A DNA stretch of 64,000 nucleotides from Crenothrix sp. D3 (GCA_002134785.1 MBQZ01000062.1:124001-188000); one strand, 5' to 3'; counted from the stretch's first letter, positions 10,994-22,600 are shown. Translations and numbers: made by a program. The notes: generated by a model from the letters alone, not told the origin.

Positions 10994-12331
10994 TTAGTTT
11001 TTCTGAAACAATGCCATTGATTCTACATGAGCGGTTTGTGGGAACATATCCATCACGCCTGCTTTCACCAAGGTATAACCGAGTTCATTCACCAAAATTC
11101 CTGCATCACGCGCTAAGGTAGACGGATTACAAGACACATACATAATTTGTTCAGGTTGCCATTTTTTAAAATACTGCAACACTTCAGATGCACCTGCTCT
11201 GGATGGGTCTAGCATGATTTTAGTGTATTTGCGATTTGCCCACGGCTCATTGCTAATATCTTTACTTAAATCAGCCGCATAAAATTCTGCGTTAGTAATG
11301 CCATTATGCTTGGCGTTTTCTTTGGCATGATTAACCAGCGGCGCGTCGCCCTCAATACCAACCACACTGCCTGCATATTTTGCCATTGGTAAAGTGAAAT
11401 TACCCAAGCCACAAAATAAATCCAATACGCTGTCGTTTTCGTTTAAATTTAAAGTCTCCAGCACGCGGTTAATCATTTGTCGATTAATGTCGTAATTCAC
11501 TTGGGTGAACATCGCGGGTCTAAATTTAAATTCAATGCCGTGGTCGGGTAGGGCGTAAGTCGGTATCACTTCGGCTTCACCGTCTAGCGGTACAATCGTA
11601 TCAGGGCCTTTCGATTGCAAACACAAAGTCAGTGGATGTTCGCGTTCAAAGGCTTTCATGATGTCCATGTCTTCAGCGGTGGGTGGTTCTAATACACGAA
11701 TAGACAACACGCATTGTTCATCACCAATCGCCACTTCAATTTGCGGAATTTTATCGCGAATGCTTAACTGAGCAATCATTTCACCCAGTGCGATTAAGCG
11801 CGTGCCAACTATTGGGTGCATCACAATACAGCTGTCAATTTCTGCTAAATACGGATGGCGGCGTTCTCTAAAACCCACTAACACGCGATTATTTTTCTTA
11901 GCAACATATTTAACGCCCATGCGGGCTTTGCGGCGATAACCCCAATGTTCACCTGTCAATGGTTGCCATAATTCGGGTGCTTCGACTTTGCCGATGCGTT
12001 TAAATTGGTCTATCAACAACTCTTGTTTAATACGAATTTGCGCAGATGATTCAACGTGCTGAAAACTACAGCCGCCACAGACACCATAATGCGGGCATAA
12101 CGCATCAACGCGATCTTCAGCGCGACTGTGCAGTTTAACCACGCGTCCTTCTGCGTAATCTTTACGGCTTTCGGTATAAACAAATTCGACATCTTCGGTG
12201 GGTAAGGCTTCATCTATAAAAATGACCTTGCCATCGACATGAGCGACTCCACGTCCATCGTGAGTTAAGGATTCAATAGTGACTCTAACGGGCGTTTCGG
12301 GTAACGGTTTTTTGCGTGATCTGCGTGCCAT
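10994..12331 (-). CDS. rlmD: 23S rRNA (uracil-1939-C5) methyltransferase RlmD
   Basis: SAM-dependent methyltransferase that makes m5U1939 in 23S rRNA. It has the N-terminal TRAM domain (PVRVTIESLTHDGRGVAHV), the iron-sulphur ligand cluster CPHYGVCGGCSFQH with a further Cys near IDSCIVMH, the SAM-binding motif VLDLFCGLGNFTLPMA, and the catalytic nucleophile loop YVSCNPSTLARD. The ending HVESMALFQKN is the usual family C-terminus, so the gene is complete at 445 residues even though an IS3 fragment starts immediately after its TAA. TrmA/RlmC are the closest alternatives; the TRAM domain plus four-cysteine cluster favours RlmD. Confidence 0.94.
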   Translation of the reverse strand: MARRSRKKPLPETPVRVTIESLTHDGRGVAHVDGKVIFIDEALPTEDVEFVYTESRKDYAEGRVVKLHSRAEDRVDALCPHYGVCGGCSFQHVESSAQIRIKQELLIDQFKRIGKVEAPELWQPLTGEHWGYRRKARMGVKYVAKKNNRVLVGFRERRHPYLAEIDSCIVMHPIVGTRLIALGEMIAQLSIRDKIPQIEVAIGDEQCVLSIRVLEPPTAEDMDIMKAFEREHPLTLCLQSKGPDTIVPLDGEAEVIPTYALPDHGIEFKFRPAMFTQVNYDINRQMINRVLETLNLNENDSVLDLFCGLGNFTLPMAKYAGSVVGIEGDAPLVNHAKENAKHNGITNAEFYAADLSKDISNEPWANRKYTKIMLDPSRAGASEVLQYFKKWQPEQIMYVSCNPSTLARDAGILVNELGYTLVKAGVMDMFPQTAHVESMALFQKN

Positions 12332-12448
12332 GCTGTATTTATTTCCAATGAAAAGAACGAATGCTATTAGTGTTTTGCTAATGGCGAAAGCGTCATTATA
12401 TGTCGTCTTCGCCTAGTTGCTTTAAGTGATTTTTCGCGTAAACGATGT

Positions 12449-13666
12449 TCAAATAATCGTTTTGCCTTTTGCCAATTTCGGCAATTTTCCTTCCAAGCCC
12501 ATTGCGCCACGCATGACTTTGTGTTTTGCGGGTAATATGCGTTCAGCTAAGCCTAGACCTAGATTTCGTAATAATTTGACGGGTAGAATGTCATTGCTGA
12601 ATACGTTATAAAACACGTCCATTACGGTCATCATTTTCAGATTTTCATTGCGGCGCATTTTTTCATAACGTTTTAAGACGCTGACATCGCCTATATCTAG
12701 CCCTTGTTTGTGTGCTTCCAGTAATACTTCGGCTAGGGCGGCGGCATCTAATAAACCGATATTTACGCCTTGCCCTGCTAACGGGTTAATGGTGTGCGCG
12801 GCATCGCCGACTAATACCACGCCTTGTTTAACGTAGCTTTGCGCATGACGGCGGGTTAAGGGGAAACTGGCAATGCCTAATATGGCGTTGACGTTACCTA
12901 AACAATCAGGAAACGCGGCTATTAATTCCTGCTTTAAGTCATCAAAAGACAAGGTTTTTAAGCGATTGATTTCATCGGGTGAGTTATACCAAACCAGTGA
13001 GCCGTAATGCCCTGTGAGCGGTAAAAAGGCTTGCGGGCCGCTGGCAACAAAGCGTTGCCAAGTAATATCCTGCTGTTCGTAATCGGTGTCGATGTAAATC
13101 ACCAGCGCGTGTTGTTGATAATCCCAGCTGGTCAGACCAATACCGACGGTTTGCCGAACGCGCGATTGTGCGCCGTCTGCACCCACCAACACCTTTGCCG
13201 ACAATACGCGCCCATCACCCAGTTCAATTTCAGGCGATTCACTCAAGCAGTAGTTGATTTTACTGATAGCGGTCGGACAAATTAGCTCAATATTCGGAAA
13301 TTCCTGCAAGCGGTCTAATAACGCCAGTTGCGTGACACGATTTTCCACGATGTAACCCAGTTCAGGATACTTAATATCATCGCTGCAAAACTCAGTATCT
13401 CCCGCTGTTTCAAATACGCGCATACGGCGAAACGGACAGATGCGGCGATTAACGATACCGTCCCACGCGCCCACGGTTTCAATGATGTTGCGCGAGGCAA
13501 TGCTGAGCGCGGATACGCGTAAATCATGCGGCTGGTCGGGAGAGAATGCCTCAGGCGGTGAGCTTTCCAGTACCGCCACTTTTAAAGCACTACCGCCTAA
13601 CCCGCACGCCACGGCAGAACCCACCATACCGCCACCGACAATGATTACATCAAAATTTTCTTTCAT
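12449..13666 (-). CDS. UbiH/UbiF/VisC-family FAD-dependent hydroxylase
   Basis: Flavoprotein monooxygenase of the class that hydroxylates the ubiquinone ring. It shows the N-terminal dinucleotide fold DVIIVGGGMVGSAVACGL, the mid-protein DG motif VLVGADGAQSRVR, and the FAD ribityl motif GVVLVGDAAHTINPLAGQGVNIGL. I place the start at the ATG 13664-13666 (MKENFDVIIVGGG), which brings the glycine motif to its usual distance; an upstream ATG at 13708 would add 14 unlikely residues. Which ring position it modifies (UbiH, UbiF or UbiI role) cannot be told from the sequence alone. It is transcribed divergently from the GltB paralogue. Confidence 0.88.
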   Translation of the reverse strand: MKENFDVIIVGGGMVGSAVACGLGGSALKVAVLESSPPEAFSPDQPHDLRVSALSIASRNIIETVGAWDGIVNRRICPFRRMRVFETAGDTEFCSDDIKYPELGYIVENRVTQLALLDRLQEFPNIELICPTAISKINYCLSESPEIELGDGRVLSAKVLVGADGAQSRVRQTVGIGLTSWDYQQHALVIYIDTDYEQQDITWQRFVASGPQAFLPLTGHYGSLVWYNSPDEINRLKTLSFDDLKQELIAAFPDCLGNVNAILGIASFPLTRRHAQSYVKQGVVLVGDAAHTINPLAGQGVNIGLLDAAALAEVLLEAHKQGLDIGDVSVLKRYEKMRRNENLKMMTVMDVFYNVFSNDILPVKLLRNLGLGLAERILPAKHKVMRGAMGLEGKLPKLAKGKTII

Positions 13667-13861
13667 AACAACCGACTCGCTTGATAAATTGAAGTGCATA
13701 CCTGACAAATTAGCTTGGTTATGTTACCATTAGCAGGTTTCGCTAAACGATAATATAGTCAGCACTACGCAGAATTAATGCGTTTGACTCTACCACACAC
13801 ACGACCTAAAAACGACACTAAACGTTACATACACAACACCGATGAGAGAACGGGCAGGATA

Positions 13862-16800
13862 ATGACTAAAAATCCCCGATGGAACAATAAACAAGCCATG
13901 CTTTATGACGCAGAACTTTCGCAGGACAGTTGCGGCGTGGGTTTTATTACCCACAAGCAAAGCAAACAAACGCACGATTTATTGGCTAAATCCCATGAAG
14001 CCTTATGCACCATTCCACATCGTGGCGGCATGAGCGCGGAAGGTATCGGTGACGGTGCGGGTGTCAATATTGATTTATCGCTGAATTTCTTTCGTAAAAT
14101 CACGGGTAATCCAGCACTGGAACTCGGTCAATTCGGCGTAGCGAACTTCTTTTATCCAGAAGATCACGCCCACCATGATTCCGATGCCAATGAATTAGTG
14201 GAACGGCATTTTAATGATTTCAACTTGCCGATTATTGCGCGGCGCGTGATTCCTGTGGATAACAGCGTCCTCAATGCGGCGGCGATTAAAGCCCAGTTGC
14301 CTATCGAGCAGTTTGTGTTTGCCCGTCCTGAGCATCTGAAAGACGCAACGCATGAGGAATTTGAACGCCATATTCAAGCCGCGTTGCTGGATATTGAAGT
14401 TGAAGGTTTTACCCGTGATGAATTAGCGGGTTTTTATCCGTTATCCATGAGTTCACGCACTCAGGTTTATAAAGGTCGGTTGAATTCGCATGAAGTGATT
14501 CCGTATTTCATTGACTTGTACGATACCGATCACGAAATTCATACCCTGTTTTTCCATACTCGTTTTTCGACCAATACTGCCCCTGCCACCATGATGGCGC
14601 AGCCATTCCGTTACATGGCGCACAACGGCGAATTAAACACCGATAAGAAAAACCGCCTCAGCGAAAACGCCATTGCCCGACAACACGGCAAGCATATTTG
14701 CTTCCCCTGTGGACAATCTGATTCAGGGCGTTTAGATCAAACCCTAACTCGCCGTATTAACGAAGACAACTTAGACATCGTGACTGCCGTATTAGCCATG
14801 ATGCCGCCTGCGTGGGAAAACGACACCACCTTGTCACCTGAAGTCCGCGCCATGCTGGAGTATTTCAGCTTATACGAAGAAAAGAACGATGGCCCTGCGG
14901 CGTTGATTTTTAATGATGGTATTCGGGTTGGTGCGCGTTTAGACCGTTTGGGCTTGCGTCCTTTGCGTTCTGTCGAAACCCACGATTATTTGGCGGTTAT
15001 GTCCGAAGCGGGACAAATTGATTTCCCACCTGCGGATATTTTAAAACGCGGGCGTATTGAAGCGGGCGGGATGCTGTATTTTGACCACAGCACAGGCGAA
15101 ACCTACCATAACGCCGAAGTGCTGGAACGCTTGTCGAAAGAACAAGACTACACCACCTTACTGGCTAAACGCTGCCTGCATTTATCCGAACTGCCTAGCG
15201 TTGAATTAGCCGAATTAGCGGATAACCACAGTTTAAATATCGACCAACGCTACACCGCCTACTCGCTCAATCAGGAAAGTTTCCGTTTTCTGCTTGACCC
15301 GATGCTGGCGACAGGGTTAGAAAAAGTTACTGCAATGGGTTACGGACTCGCGCCGAACGCGCTCTCCAGTGCCGAAGGCGGAATGTCGCGTTATTTCAGC
15401 CAACGCTTTGCCCAAGTCACCAACCCGCCGCTGGATTCTATCCGTGAAAGCGACGGTATGACCTTGCGGGTTGCATTAGGTGCAAAACCGACGTTCTCTG
15501 ACGAATACAGCAAACAATTGGTGATTGAATCGCCGATTTTACAACGCGCTCAGTTAGAACAGATCCGCAGACAAACCGTCGTGAGTCACATCACGCTGGC
15601 TATGTTATACACGCCTGATTTTACCGATGCGGCACAAAATGAAGCCAATCTGACAGCGGCAGTCTCAGCGGTGTGTGAACAGGTGGCAACAGCAGCGCGT
15701 AACAACACCAGCATCATTATTCTGAGCGACAGCAATATCAGCGAAACGCACGCAGCGATTCCCGCGTTGTTAATGATTGCCGCTGCCAATCAGCATTTAG
15801 TTAAACAGGGCTTGCGTTTCAACTCATCACTGATTGCCGAAACAGGACAAGCCGCCAGTCCGCATGATGTCGCCACCATTTTAGGTTTTGGTGCGTCCGC
15901 GATATGCCCGCTCAGTGTCCATGACCGTGTAACCAGCCATTACGCCCCTGCGGAATGGGCAAGCGTGCTGTATAAATTCCAAAAAGGCACGGAAAAATCG
16001 TTGATGAAAACGATGGGTAAATTCGGCTTGTGTACCGCTGAAAGTTATATCGGTGGCGAGTTCTTCGAGTCCAATTATCTGGATACTGACGAACCCAAAT
16101 TAAGCCCATATTTCCCCAACATTCACGCCTCAGTCGGCGGTGTGCGTTATGCCGATATAGCGGCAAGTGCCGCAGAATGGCATGGTAAAGCCCTGACGGT
16201 GCGGGAAGAAAAAGACATTCCCTTTTTAGGTTTGTTCAAAGAACGTCAAGACGGCGCGGGGCATTCCTACGGCAATACAGCGGTGCGTGAATACATCCGC
16301 ATGACCGATGAGCCGATTTTATACGTTGCTGAACAAGCACCCGAAGCCAGTGATACTGCCTATTTGGACACAGGTTACGAAAAACGCACCCCTGAACAAA
16401 TCGACAACGCAGGCATCACACCCGCTTATCGTAGCTTCACTAAAAATCTGTACGAAGAACGCGATAGCAGACCAGCGGCATTGCGTGACATTATGGATTT
16501 TCCTGCCGATGTCAGCGTGGCAGAAAGCGTTGATGATTTTGACCGCATTTTAGGCAAGCAAAACCTGCACGGTAACGTCAATTACTTAATTCGCGGTTTG
16601 TGTGTCACGCAAGTCGATGAGTATGAATTTGCCATTAGCCTGACGGAGCACGATTGTAATCAACGTCTGGAAAATCTGGTTCAGCATTTTAAAAACCGCT
16701 TTGCTGATATTCGGTTCGATATAGTCATTGTTGAAAATACCATCGTTATTCACGTTACCAGCCGTAGCAATGTATTAGCCAACTATTTGTCTTCCATACA

Positions 16801-19309
16801 AAAAGCGCGTAACCCGATTGCCTTGAGTAACGTACAACCTGCACACGAAATCACTGCCACCTTAGCATCAGGCGCAATGAGTCACGGCGCGTTACTTGCC
16901 GAAGCCCATGAAGCGGTCGCACAAGGCACAAACATCGTCGGCGCGTTAAGCAATTCAGGCGAAGGCGGCGAGCATTCCAGTCGTTTCGGCACGCTACGTT
17001 CCAGCAAAATCAAACAATTTGCCTCAGGTCGTTTCGGCGTTTGGGCGGGTTATTTGGCCGATTCCAACATTGAAGAAATTGAAATCAAAATCGCCCAAGG
17101 TGCAAAACCGGGTGAAGGCGGACAATTACCTGCCGCGAAAGTGTCGGTAGAAATTGCCGCCTTGCGTGGTGGTACGCCACGCGTGGAATTAGTCAGTCCA
17201 CCGCCGCATCACGACACCTATTCCATCGAAGATTTAGGGCAGTTGATTCACGATGCCAAAGCGGCGCGTGTCCGAGTCGGCGTTAAATTAGTCTCCTCCG
17301 AAGGTATCGGCACAATTGCAGTCGGTGTAGCCAAAGCAGGCGCGGACGTAATTAACGTCGCAGGTAACACAGGCGGCACAGGTGCGGCAGCGGTGACCAG
17401 CTTGAAAAATAGCGGACGTTCACCAGAAATCGGTATTGCCGAAGTGCATCAAGCTCTTGCCGTCAATGGTTTGCGCGATAAAGTTATCGTGCGCTGTAGT
17501 GGCGCACATCAAAGCGGTTTAGATGTCGTTAAATCGGCTATTTTAGGTGCGGATTCGTTTGAATTCGGCACCACTGCGTTGATGATGTTGCGTTGCGTGA
17601 TGGCGAAAAACTGTAACATCAAATGCCCAGCAGGTTTAACCACTGCGCACGAAGAATTCAAAGGCGATCCGCGTGTCTTGGCGCAGTATTTCATCAATCT
17701 GGCGCACGAAGTCAGAGAATTACTGGCAATGCTCGGCTATCGCAGTTTGCAGGAATTACGCGGCAAAACTGAATTACTGCATTTGATTAATCATCCGTGC
17801 ATGGTCGGGCAGTTGGATTTAACCAAAATGCTTGCCCCTGTGGACGTGGTAAAAATCGACAAAGCGGTGTATTTAGAAGCCTGTTTCACCATCGACGATA
17901 ACATCATCGAGCAAATCAAAACAGGGCTTGCGGCGCATCAACAACAAATCGTCATTGAAGGCAAAGGCTTTAAGCTGAACAATCGTAACAAAACCGTTGG
18001 CGGTCAAGCGGCGATTGATTTAGAACGTTATTTGAATTACAAGATTAGTGACGCACAACTTAACGATTCAAACATCATTTACACCCATACCAATGGACGG
18101 CGTTATTTAGCCCCAGACAGCGTTATTATTCGCACCCACGGTTCAGCGGGACAAAGCTACGCCGCGTTTATGAATGACGGTATGCGCATGGAACACAAAG
18201 GCACTTGTAATGACGGTGTGGGTAAATCGGCGTGTGGTGGTGTATTAGTCGTTGAATCCCCGGGGGGTGGTATTAAAACGCCAGGTAATAACGTCCTTAT
18301 CGGCAACTTCGCGCTGTTCGGTGCGACAGGCGGTAAAGCCTTTATCAACGGCGAAGCGGGCGACCGTTTTGCGGTGCGTAACTCAGGCGCGATGGCGGTA
18401 GTTGAAGGCGTGGGTGATTTTGCCTGTGAATACATGACCAACGGTTCAGTGCTGAACATCGGCGGCTTTGGTAAAGGCGTGTGTAACGGAATGTCAGGCG
18501 GTAATGCCTACCAATACGACCCTGAAAACCGCTTAGCCGCGCTGTACGATAAATCCTCAGTTGCATTGCATCGGTTGACCGAAGACGCGGTTGCCGCGCA
18601 TGAAGCGATTATTCTGGCAATGCTGGAAGAACACGCCGCGTACGCCAATTCCAGCAAAGCGCGTAATTTATTGGCTAATTGGGCAACCGAACGCCAACAC
18701 TTTTACGTTGCCTTACCATTGTGGTTAAACAAAACCCAAACCGCTGAACATTTACAAGCGGCAATGGATCGCAAAGAAATGGTGGAAGAATTAGCCGTAG
18801 AACTGGCGCAAGTGCAAATTGCCCAAGTGCGTACCGCTTACCAAACCGCACAACCCTTATTCGGTGGCGCGATTCCACAACAAACTGCACAATTAATCAA
18901 CAGCTTTGCGGTGTTTGATAAAGCAGAGCAACTGGCGCGTGAAATGTATAAAGGTGCGAAACAGCCTGTAGACGCTACACAAATCGAGCTAGCCGCGCGT
19001 AAATTAATACTGGAACGTCCGCGTAAATTACAAGAAGCCTTAGTGAAAAACACCCGCGAAGCCTACAGTTATTACACCGACGAGCAACTGGCGTGTTTAC
19101 TCGCCAACAAACGGATTAATGACTACAAAACCGCGTTAATCAACCGCTCTGTTCAAAGCATTTATTCAATGGGTTCTACCGTATGGATAATCGACCAAGA
19201 CAGAAAAAATCGCCTCGCCTTAGCAGGTATCCCCAGCGTCGAAGCCCATCTCGCTGAAATCGTCAGCGTGGGCATTGCGCAAAAACTATTAAGCGAAGTG
19301 GTTACTTAA
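13862..19309 (+). CDS. GltB-like glutamate synthase paralogue (large, divergent)
   Basis: An 1815-residue protein with the glutamate synthase large-subunit architecture: N-terminal Ntn glutaminase whose nucleophile is the Cys of DSCGVGF (residue 24 before propeptide removal), RFSTNTAP and AHNGELNT substrate motifs, a central domain, the FMN-binding domain ([47 protein letters not shown]) and the C-terminal GXGXG repeat domain. Differences from the adjacent canonical GltB: iron-sulphur cysteines spaced C-x5-C-x3-C (CVMAKNCNIKC) instead of C-x5-C-x4-C; an extra roughly 90-residue segment before the FMN domain (from about DFDRILGKQNLHGNV); and about 200 extra C-terminal residues. The ATG at 13862 has AGGA just upstream; the longer frame from 13778 adds a tail without family character. 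Probably glutamate synthase-related; substrate uncertain. Confidence 0.85.
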   Translation: MTKNPRWNNKQAMLYDAELSQDSCGVGFITHKQSKQTHDLLAKSHEALCTIPHRGGMSAEGIGDGAGVNIDLSLNFFRKITGNPALELGQFGVANFFYPEDHAHHDSDANELVERHFNDFNLPIIARRVIPVDNSVLNAAAIKAQLPIEQFVFARPEHLKDATHEEFERHIQAALLDIEVEGFTRDELAGFYPLSMSSRTQVYKGRLNSHEVIPYFIDLYDTDHEIHTLFFHTRFSTNTAPATMMAQPFRYMAHNGELNTDKKNRLSENAIARQHGKHICFPCGQSDSGRLDQTLTRRINEDNLDIVTAVLAMMPPAWENDTTLSPEVRAMLEYFSLYEEKNDGPAALIFNDGIRVGARLDRLGLRPLRSVETHDYLAVMSEAGQIDFPPADILKRGRIEAGGMLYFDHSTGETYHNAEVLERLSKEQDYTTLLAKRCLHLSELPSVELAELADNHSLNIDQRYTAYSLNQESFRFLLDPMLATGLEKVTAMGYGLAPNALSSAEGGMSRYFSQRFAQVTNPPLDSIRESDGMTLRVALGAKPTFSDEYSKQLVIESPILQRAQLEQIRRQTVVSHITLAMLYTPDFTDAAQNEANLTAAVSAVCEQVATAARNNTSIIILSDSNISETHAAIPALLMIAAANQHLVKQGLRFNSSLIAETGQAASPHDVATILGFGASAICPLSVHDRVTSHYAPAEWASVLYKFQKGTEKSLMKTMGKFGLCTAESYIGGEFFESNYLDTDEPKLSPYFPNIHASVGGVRYADIAASAAEWHGKALTVREEKDIPFLGLFKERQDGAGHSYGNTAVREYIRMTDEPILYVAEQAPEASDTAYLDTGYEKRTPEQIDNAGITPAYRSFTKNLYEERDSRPAALRDIMDFPADVSVAESVDDFDRILGKQNLHGNVNYLIRGLCVTQVDEYEFAISLTEHDCNQRLENLVQHFKNRFADIRFDIVIVENTIVIHVTSRSNVLANYLSSIQKARNPIALSNVQPAHEITATLASGAMSHGALLAEAHEAVAQGTNIVGALSNSGEGGEHSSRFGTLRSSKIKQFASGRFGVWAGYLADSNIEEIEIKIAQGAKPGEGGQLPAAKVSVEIAALRGGTPRVELVSPPPHHDTYSIEDLGQLIHDAKAARVRVGVKLVSSEGIGTIAVGVAKAGADVINVAGNTGGTGAAAVTSLKNSGRSPEIGIAEVHQALAVNGLRDKVIVRCSGAHQSGLDVVKSAILGADSFEFGTTALMMLRCVMAKNCNIKCPAGLTTAHEEFKGDPRVLAQYFINLAHEVRELLAMLGYRSLQELRGKTELLHLINHPCMVGQLDLTKMLAPVDVVKIDKAVYLEACFTIDDNIIEQIKTGLAAHQQQIVIEGKGFKLNNRNKTVGGQAAIDLERYLNYKISDAQLNDSNIIYTHTNGRRYLAPDSVIIRTHGSAGQSYAAFMNDGMRMEHKGTCNDGVGKSACGGVLVVESPGGGIKTPGNNVLIGNFALFGATGGKAFINGEAGDRFAVRNSGAMAVVEGVGDFACEYMTNGSVLNIGGFGKGVCNGMSGGNAYQYDPENRLAALYDKSSVALHRLTEDAVAAHEAIILAMLEEHAAYANSSKARNLLANWATERQHFYVALPLWLNKTQTAEHLQAAMDRKEMVEELAVELAQVQIAQVRTAYQTAQPLFGGAIPQQTAQLINSFAVFDKAEQLAREMYKGAKQPVDATQIELAARKLILERPRKLQEALVKNTREAYSYYTDEQLACLLANKRINDYKTALINRSVQSIYSMGSTVWIIDQDRKNRLALAGIPSVEAHLAEIVSVGIAQKLLSEVVT

Positions 19310-19641
19310 TAATAAGTATAGAATGGGCTGACGCAAGGATGCCCATTAACGGGGTGTACGCTTCAACTGTAACTATTTGGCGCGTAGCAATAGCATAATC
19401 TTCCGTAAGGAACGTTATAAATACAGCTTACCGCTTCCGTCAAAAAAACAAATAAAATCGACAGTCACCAACGTAATTTCAACCAATCTGGGTAAAAATT
19501 GAGTGACTCACTTGGCGTTCATCTGTAAAATCCAGCGGTTTTGCCAATTGCACCCTTTGTTAAATATATCAGAATGGCTGTATGACACTGGCTTGTAGAG
19601 ATAAATACTAACTCTTAACACAACTACTTTTAGAGGTATCA
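19310..19641. other. Intergenic region between the two gltB-type genes
   Basis: 332 bases. AATGGGC at 19322-19328 can pair with GCCCATT at 19341-19347 just after the upstream stop, without a T run. The rest should hold the gltBD promoter, but I see no hexamers convincing enough to call. The spacing suggests that gltBD is transcribed separately from the paralogue. Confidence 0.5.
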
Positions 19642-22600
19642 ATGATTCAAAGTACGCTACCAACTAGACGGGGTTTGTATGACCCGCGCAACGAACATGA
19701 TGCTTGTGGAGTGGGTTTTATTGTTCATATTAAGGGTCAAAAAAGTCATGCTATTGTTCGTCAAGGTTTAGAGTTATTAACTAACTTAACCCATCGTGGT
19801 GCGGTTGGTGCTGATCCTAAGGCGGGTGACGGTGCAGGTATTTTAATTCAAATCCCCGATACATTCTTACGCGCTGAGTGTGATTTTTCATTACCCGAGG
19901 CGGGTGATTACGCTGTTGGTATGATTTTTTTACCGCAAAATGCCGCAGATCGTAACCATTGTGAAACGTTACTAACGAAATTTATTACGCAAGAAAAAGC
20001 GGTGTTATTGGGCTGGCGTGATGTACCCGTCAATAATGACGGCTTAGGTGAATCAGTCAAATTAGTTGAACCTGTGGTTCGGCAAATTTTTATTGGTCGT
20101 GGCGCGGATTGTGTCGATCAAGATGCCTTTGAACGCAAATTATTTGTGATTCGTAAGCAAGTTGAAAACGCAGTGCGTGAATCAAATTTAGATAACGGTC
20201 AGGATTTTTATATACCATCGTTCTCTTCACGCACTGTGGTTTATAAAGGCATGTTGCTGGCAAATCAGGTTGGTACATTTTATCCAGAATTAAGCGATGA
20301 GCGCGTGGACAGTGCCTTAGCATTAGTGCATCAACGTTTTTCTACCAATACGTTTCCAACGTGGGATAGAGCGCATCCTTTCAGATTGATTGCCCATAAT
20401 GGCGAAATCAATACGTTGCGCGGCAATGTGAATGGTATGGCGGCACGTCGTCATTCAATTGCATCCAAGCTACTAGGCGATGATATTCATAAATTATGGC
20501 CCTTGATTGCCGAAGGGCAATCGGATTCAGCCAGCTTTGATAATGCACTTGAGTTATTGATTGCAGGCGGTTACTCAATGGCTCATGCCATGATGTTGTT
20601 GATTCCCGAAGCGTGGGCTGGCAATGTATTAATGGATGAAAAATTGCGGGCGTTTTATGAATATAACGCGGCATTAATGGAACCTTGGGATGGCCCAGCG
20701 GCGATTGCCTTTACCGATGGTCGTCAAATTGGCGCGACCTTAGACCGTAATGGTTTACGTCCTGCGCGTTATTTAGTCACCGATGATGATTTTGTTATTC
20801 TGGCTTCAGAAATGGGCGTATTGGATATTCCACAACACAAAATCATTAAAAAATGGCGTTTGCAACCAGGAAAAATGCTGTTAATTGACACCGAACAAGG
20901 TCGCATCATTGATGACGCGGAGTTAAAGGCTAACTTAGCCAATGGTCAGCCCTATTCAGAATGGTTAGATAAAACGCAAATTTTGCTGGCAAAATTACCA
21001 TCTGAAGTGTCCGCAATGGCACCCGATGATAAAACGCTACTCAATAGACAACAAGCGTTTGGTTATACCCGCGAAGACGTGGAATTTATTCTCAAACCAA
21101 TGGCACAAACAGGATTAGAAGCCATTAGTTCGATGGGTATTGATGCCGCGCTCGCGGTGTTATCAGACCGTTCACGGATGTTATACGATTATTTCAAACA
21201 AGGCTTTGCGCAGGTGACAAATCCTGCAATCGACCCAATTCGTGAAGAATTAGTCATGTCCTTGGTGTCATTTATTGGCCCGCGCCCTAACTTATTAGGC
21301 TTGGATGAAGGCGGCACACATAAGCGTTTGGAAGTCGAACAACCGATTTTAAGCAATCAAGATTTAGAAAAAATTCGGCGTATTGAATCACGCACTAACG
21401 GGGCGTTTAAAACCAAAACTGTCACCTTGTGCTATTCAGCCGATTTGGGCGCGAGTGGCATGACTAGCGCGTTGGATAAGTTGTGTCTTGCGGCTAAAAG
21501 CGCGGTGCTAGAAGGCAATAATATTTTAGTGTTGTCTGATCGTAATATGGATGCTGCATATATTGCAATTCCCGCATTATTGGCAACCTCAGCCGTGCAT
21601 CAATATCTGACTCGCGAAGGTTTGCGCACTAAAGTTGGTTTGGTGGTAGAAACGGGTGAAGCGCGTGAAGTACATCATTTCGCCCTATTAGCTGCTTATG
21701 GTGCGGAAGCGATTAATCCTTATTTAGCCTTAGATACGTTGTCCAGTTTCTGTAAAGACATTGCTGTTTCTGAATACGAAGCCCATAAAAATTACATCAA
21801 AGCGACCTCTAAAGGTTTGTTGAAAGTCATGTCTAAAATGGGCATTTCAACCTATCAATCGTATTGCGGCGCACAAATTTTTAACGCTCTTGGTTTGACT
21901 GAATTATTTTTAGATCAGTATTTCACTGGCACAACCAGCACCACCGAAGGTGCGGGATTGGCTGAAATCAGTGAAGAAACCAGCCGTCGTCATCGACTCG
22001 CTTTTAGTAATGCGCCGTTGTATCGCGATGCCTTAGATATTGGCGGCGAATACGCATTTCGTTTGCGTGGTGAAGCTCATGCGTGGACACCTGCAAGCAT
22101 TAGCACACTGCAACACGCAACACGCAGTAACAGTTACGAAAAATACGCTGAATTTTGCCGCTTGATTGATGAGCAGAATGAAAATTTACTAACGCTACGC
22201 GGGTTAATGAAATTCAAAGAAACTGCCTCGCCTGTACCTTTAGACGAAGTGGAATCAGCAGCAAGCATCGTGAAACGCTTTGCCACAGGAGCAATGTCGT
22301 TTGGGTCGATTTCTTACGAAGCGCACACTAATCTGGCGATTGCCATGAATCGTATTGGCGGCAAATCTAATACGGGTGAAGGCGGCGAATTACCCGAACG
22401 CTTCAAACCATTAGCCAATGGCGATTCCATGCGTTCCGCGATTAAACAAGTCGCGTCGGGTCGTTTTGGTGTCACCACTGAATATTTAGTCAATGCCGAT
22501 GATATTCAAATTAAGATCTCACAAGGTGCGAAACCAGGTGAAGGTGGACAATTACCTGGCCATAAAGTCGATGCCGTGATTGCTAAAGTACGCCATTCTA

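Noticed and set aside
13778-13861. Longer N-terminus for the GltB paralogue
   Set aside because: The added 28 residues would sit before the Ntn propeptide and lack family similarity; the ATG at 13862 has a ribosome-binding site.
18157-18459. 100-codon minus-strand frame inside the GltB paralogue
   Set aside because: Antisense to the conserved GXGXG domain and explained by its codon bias.
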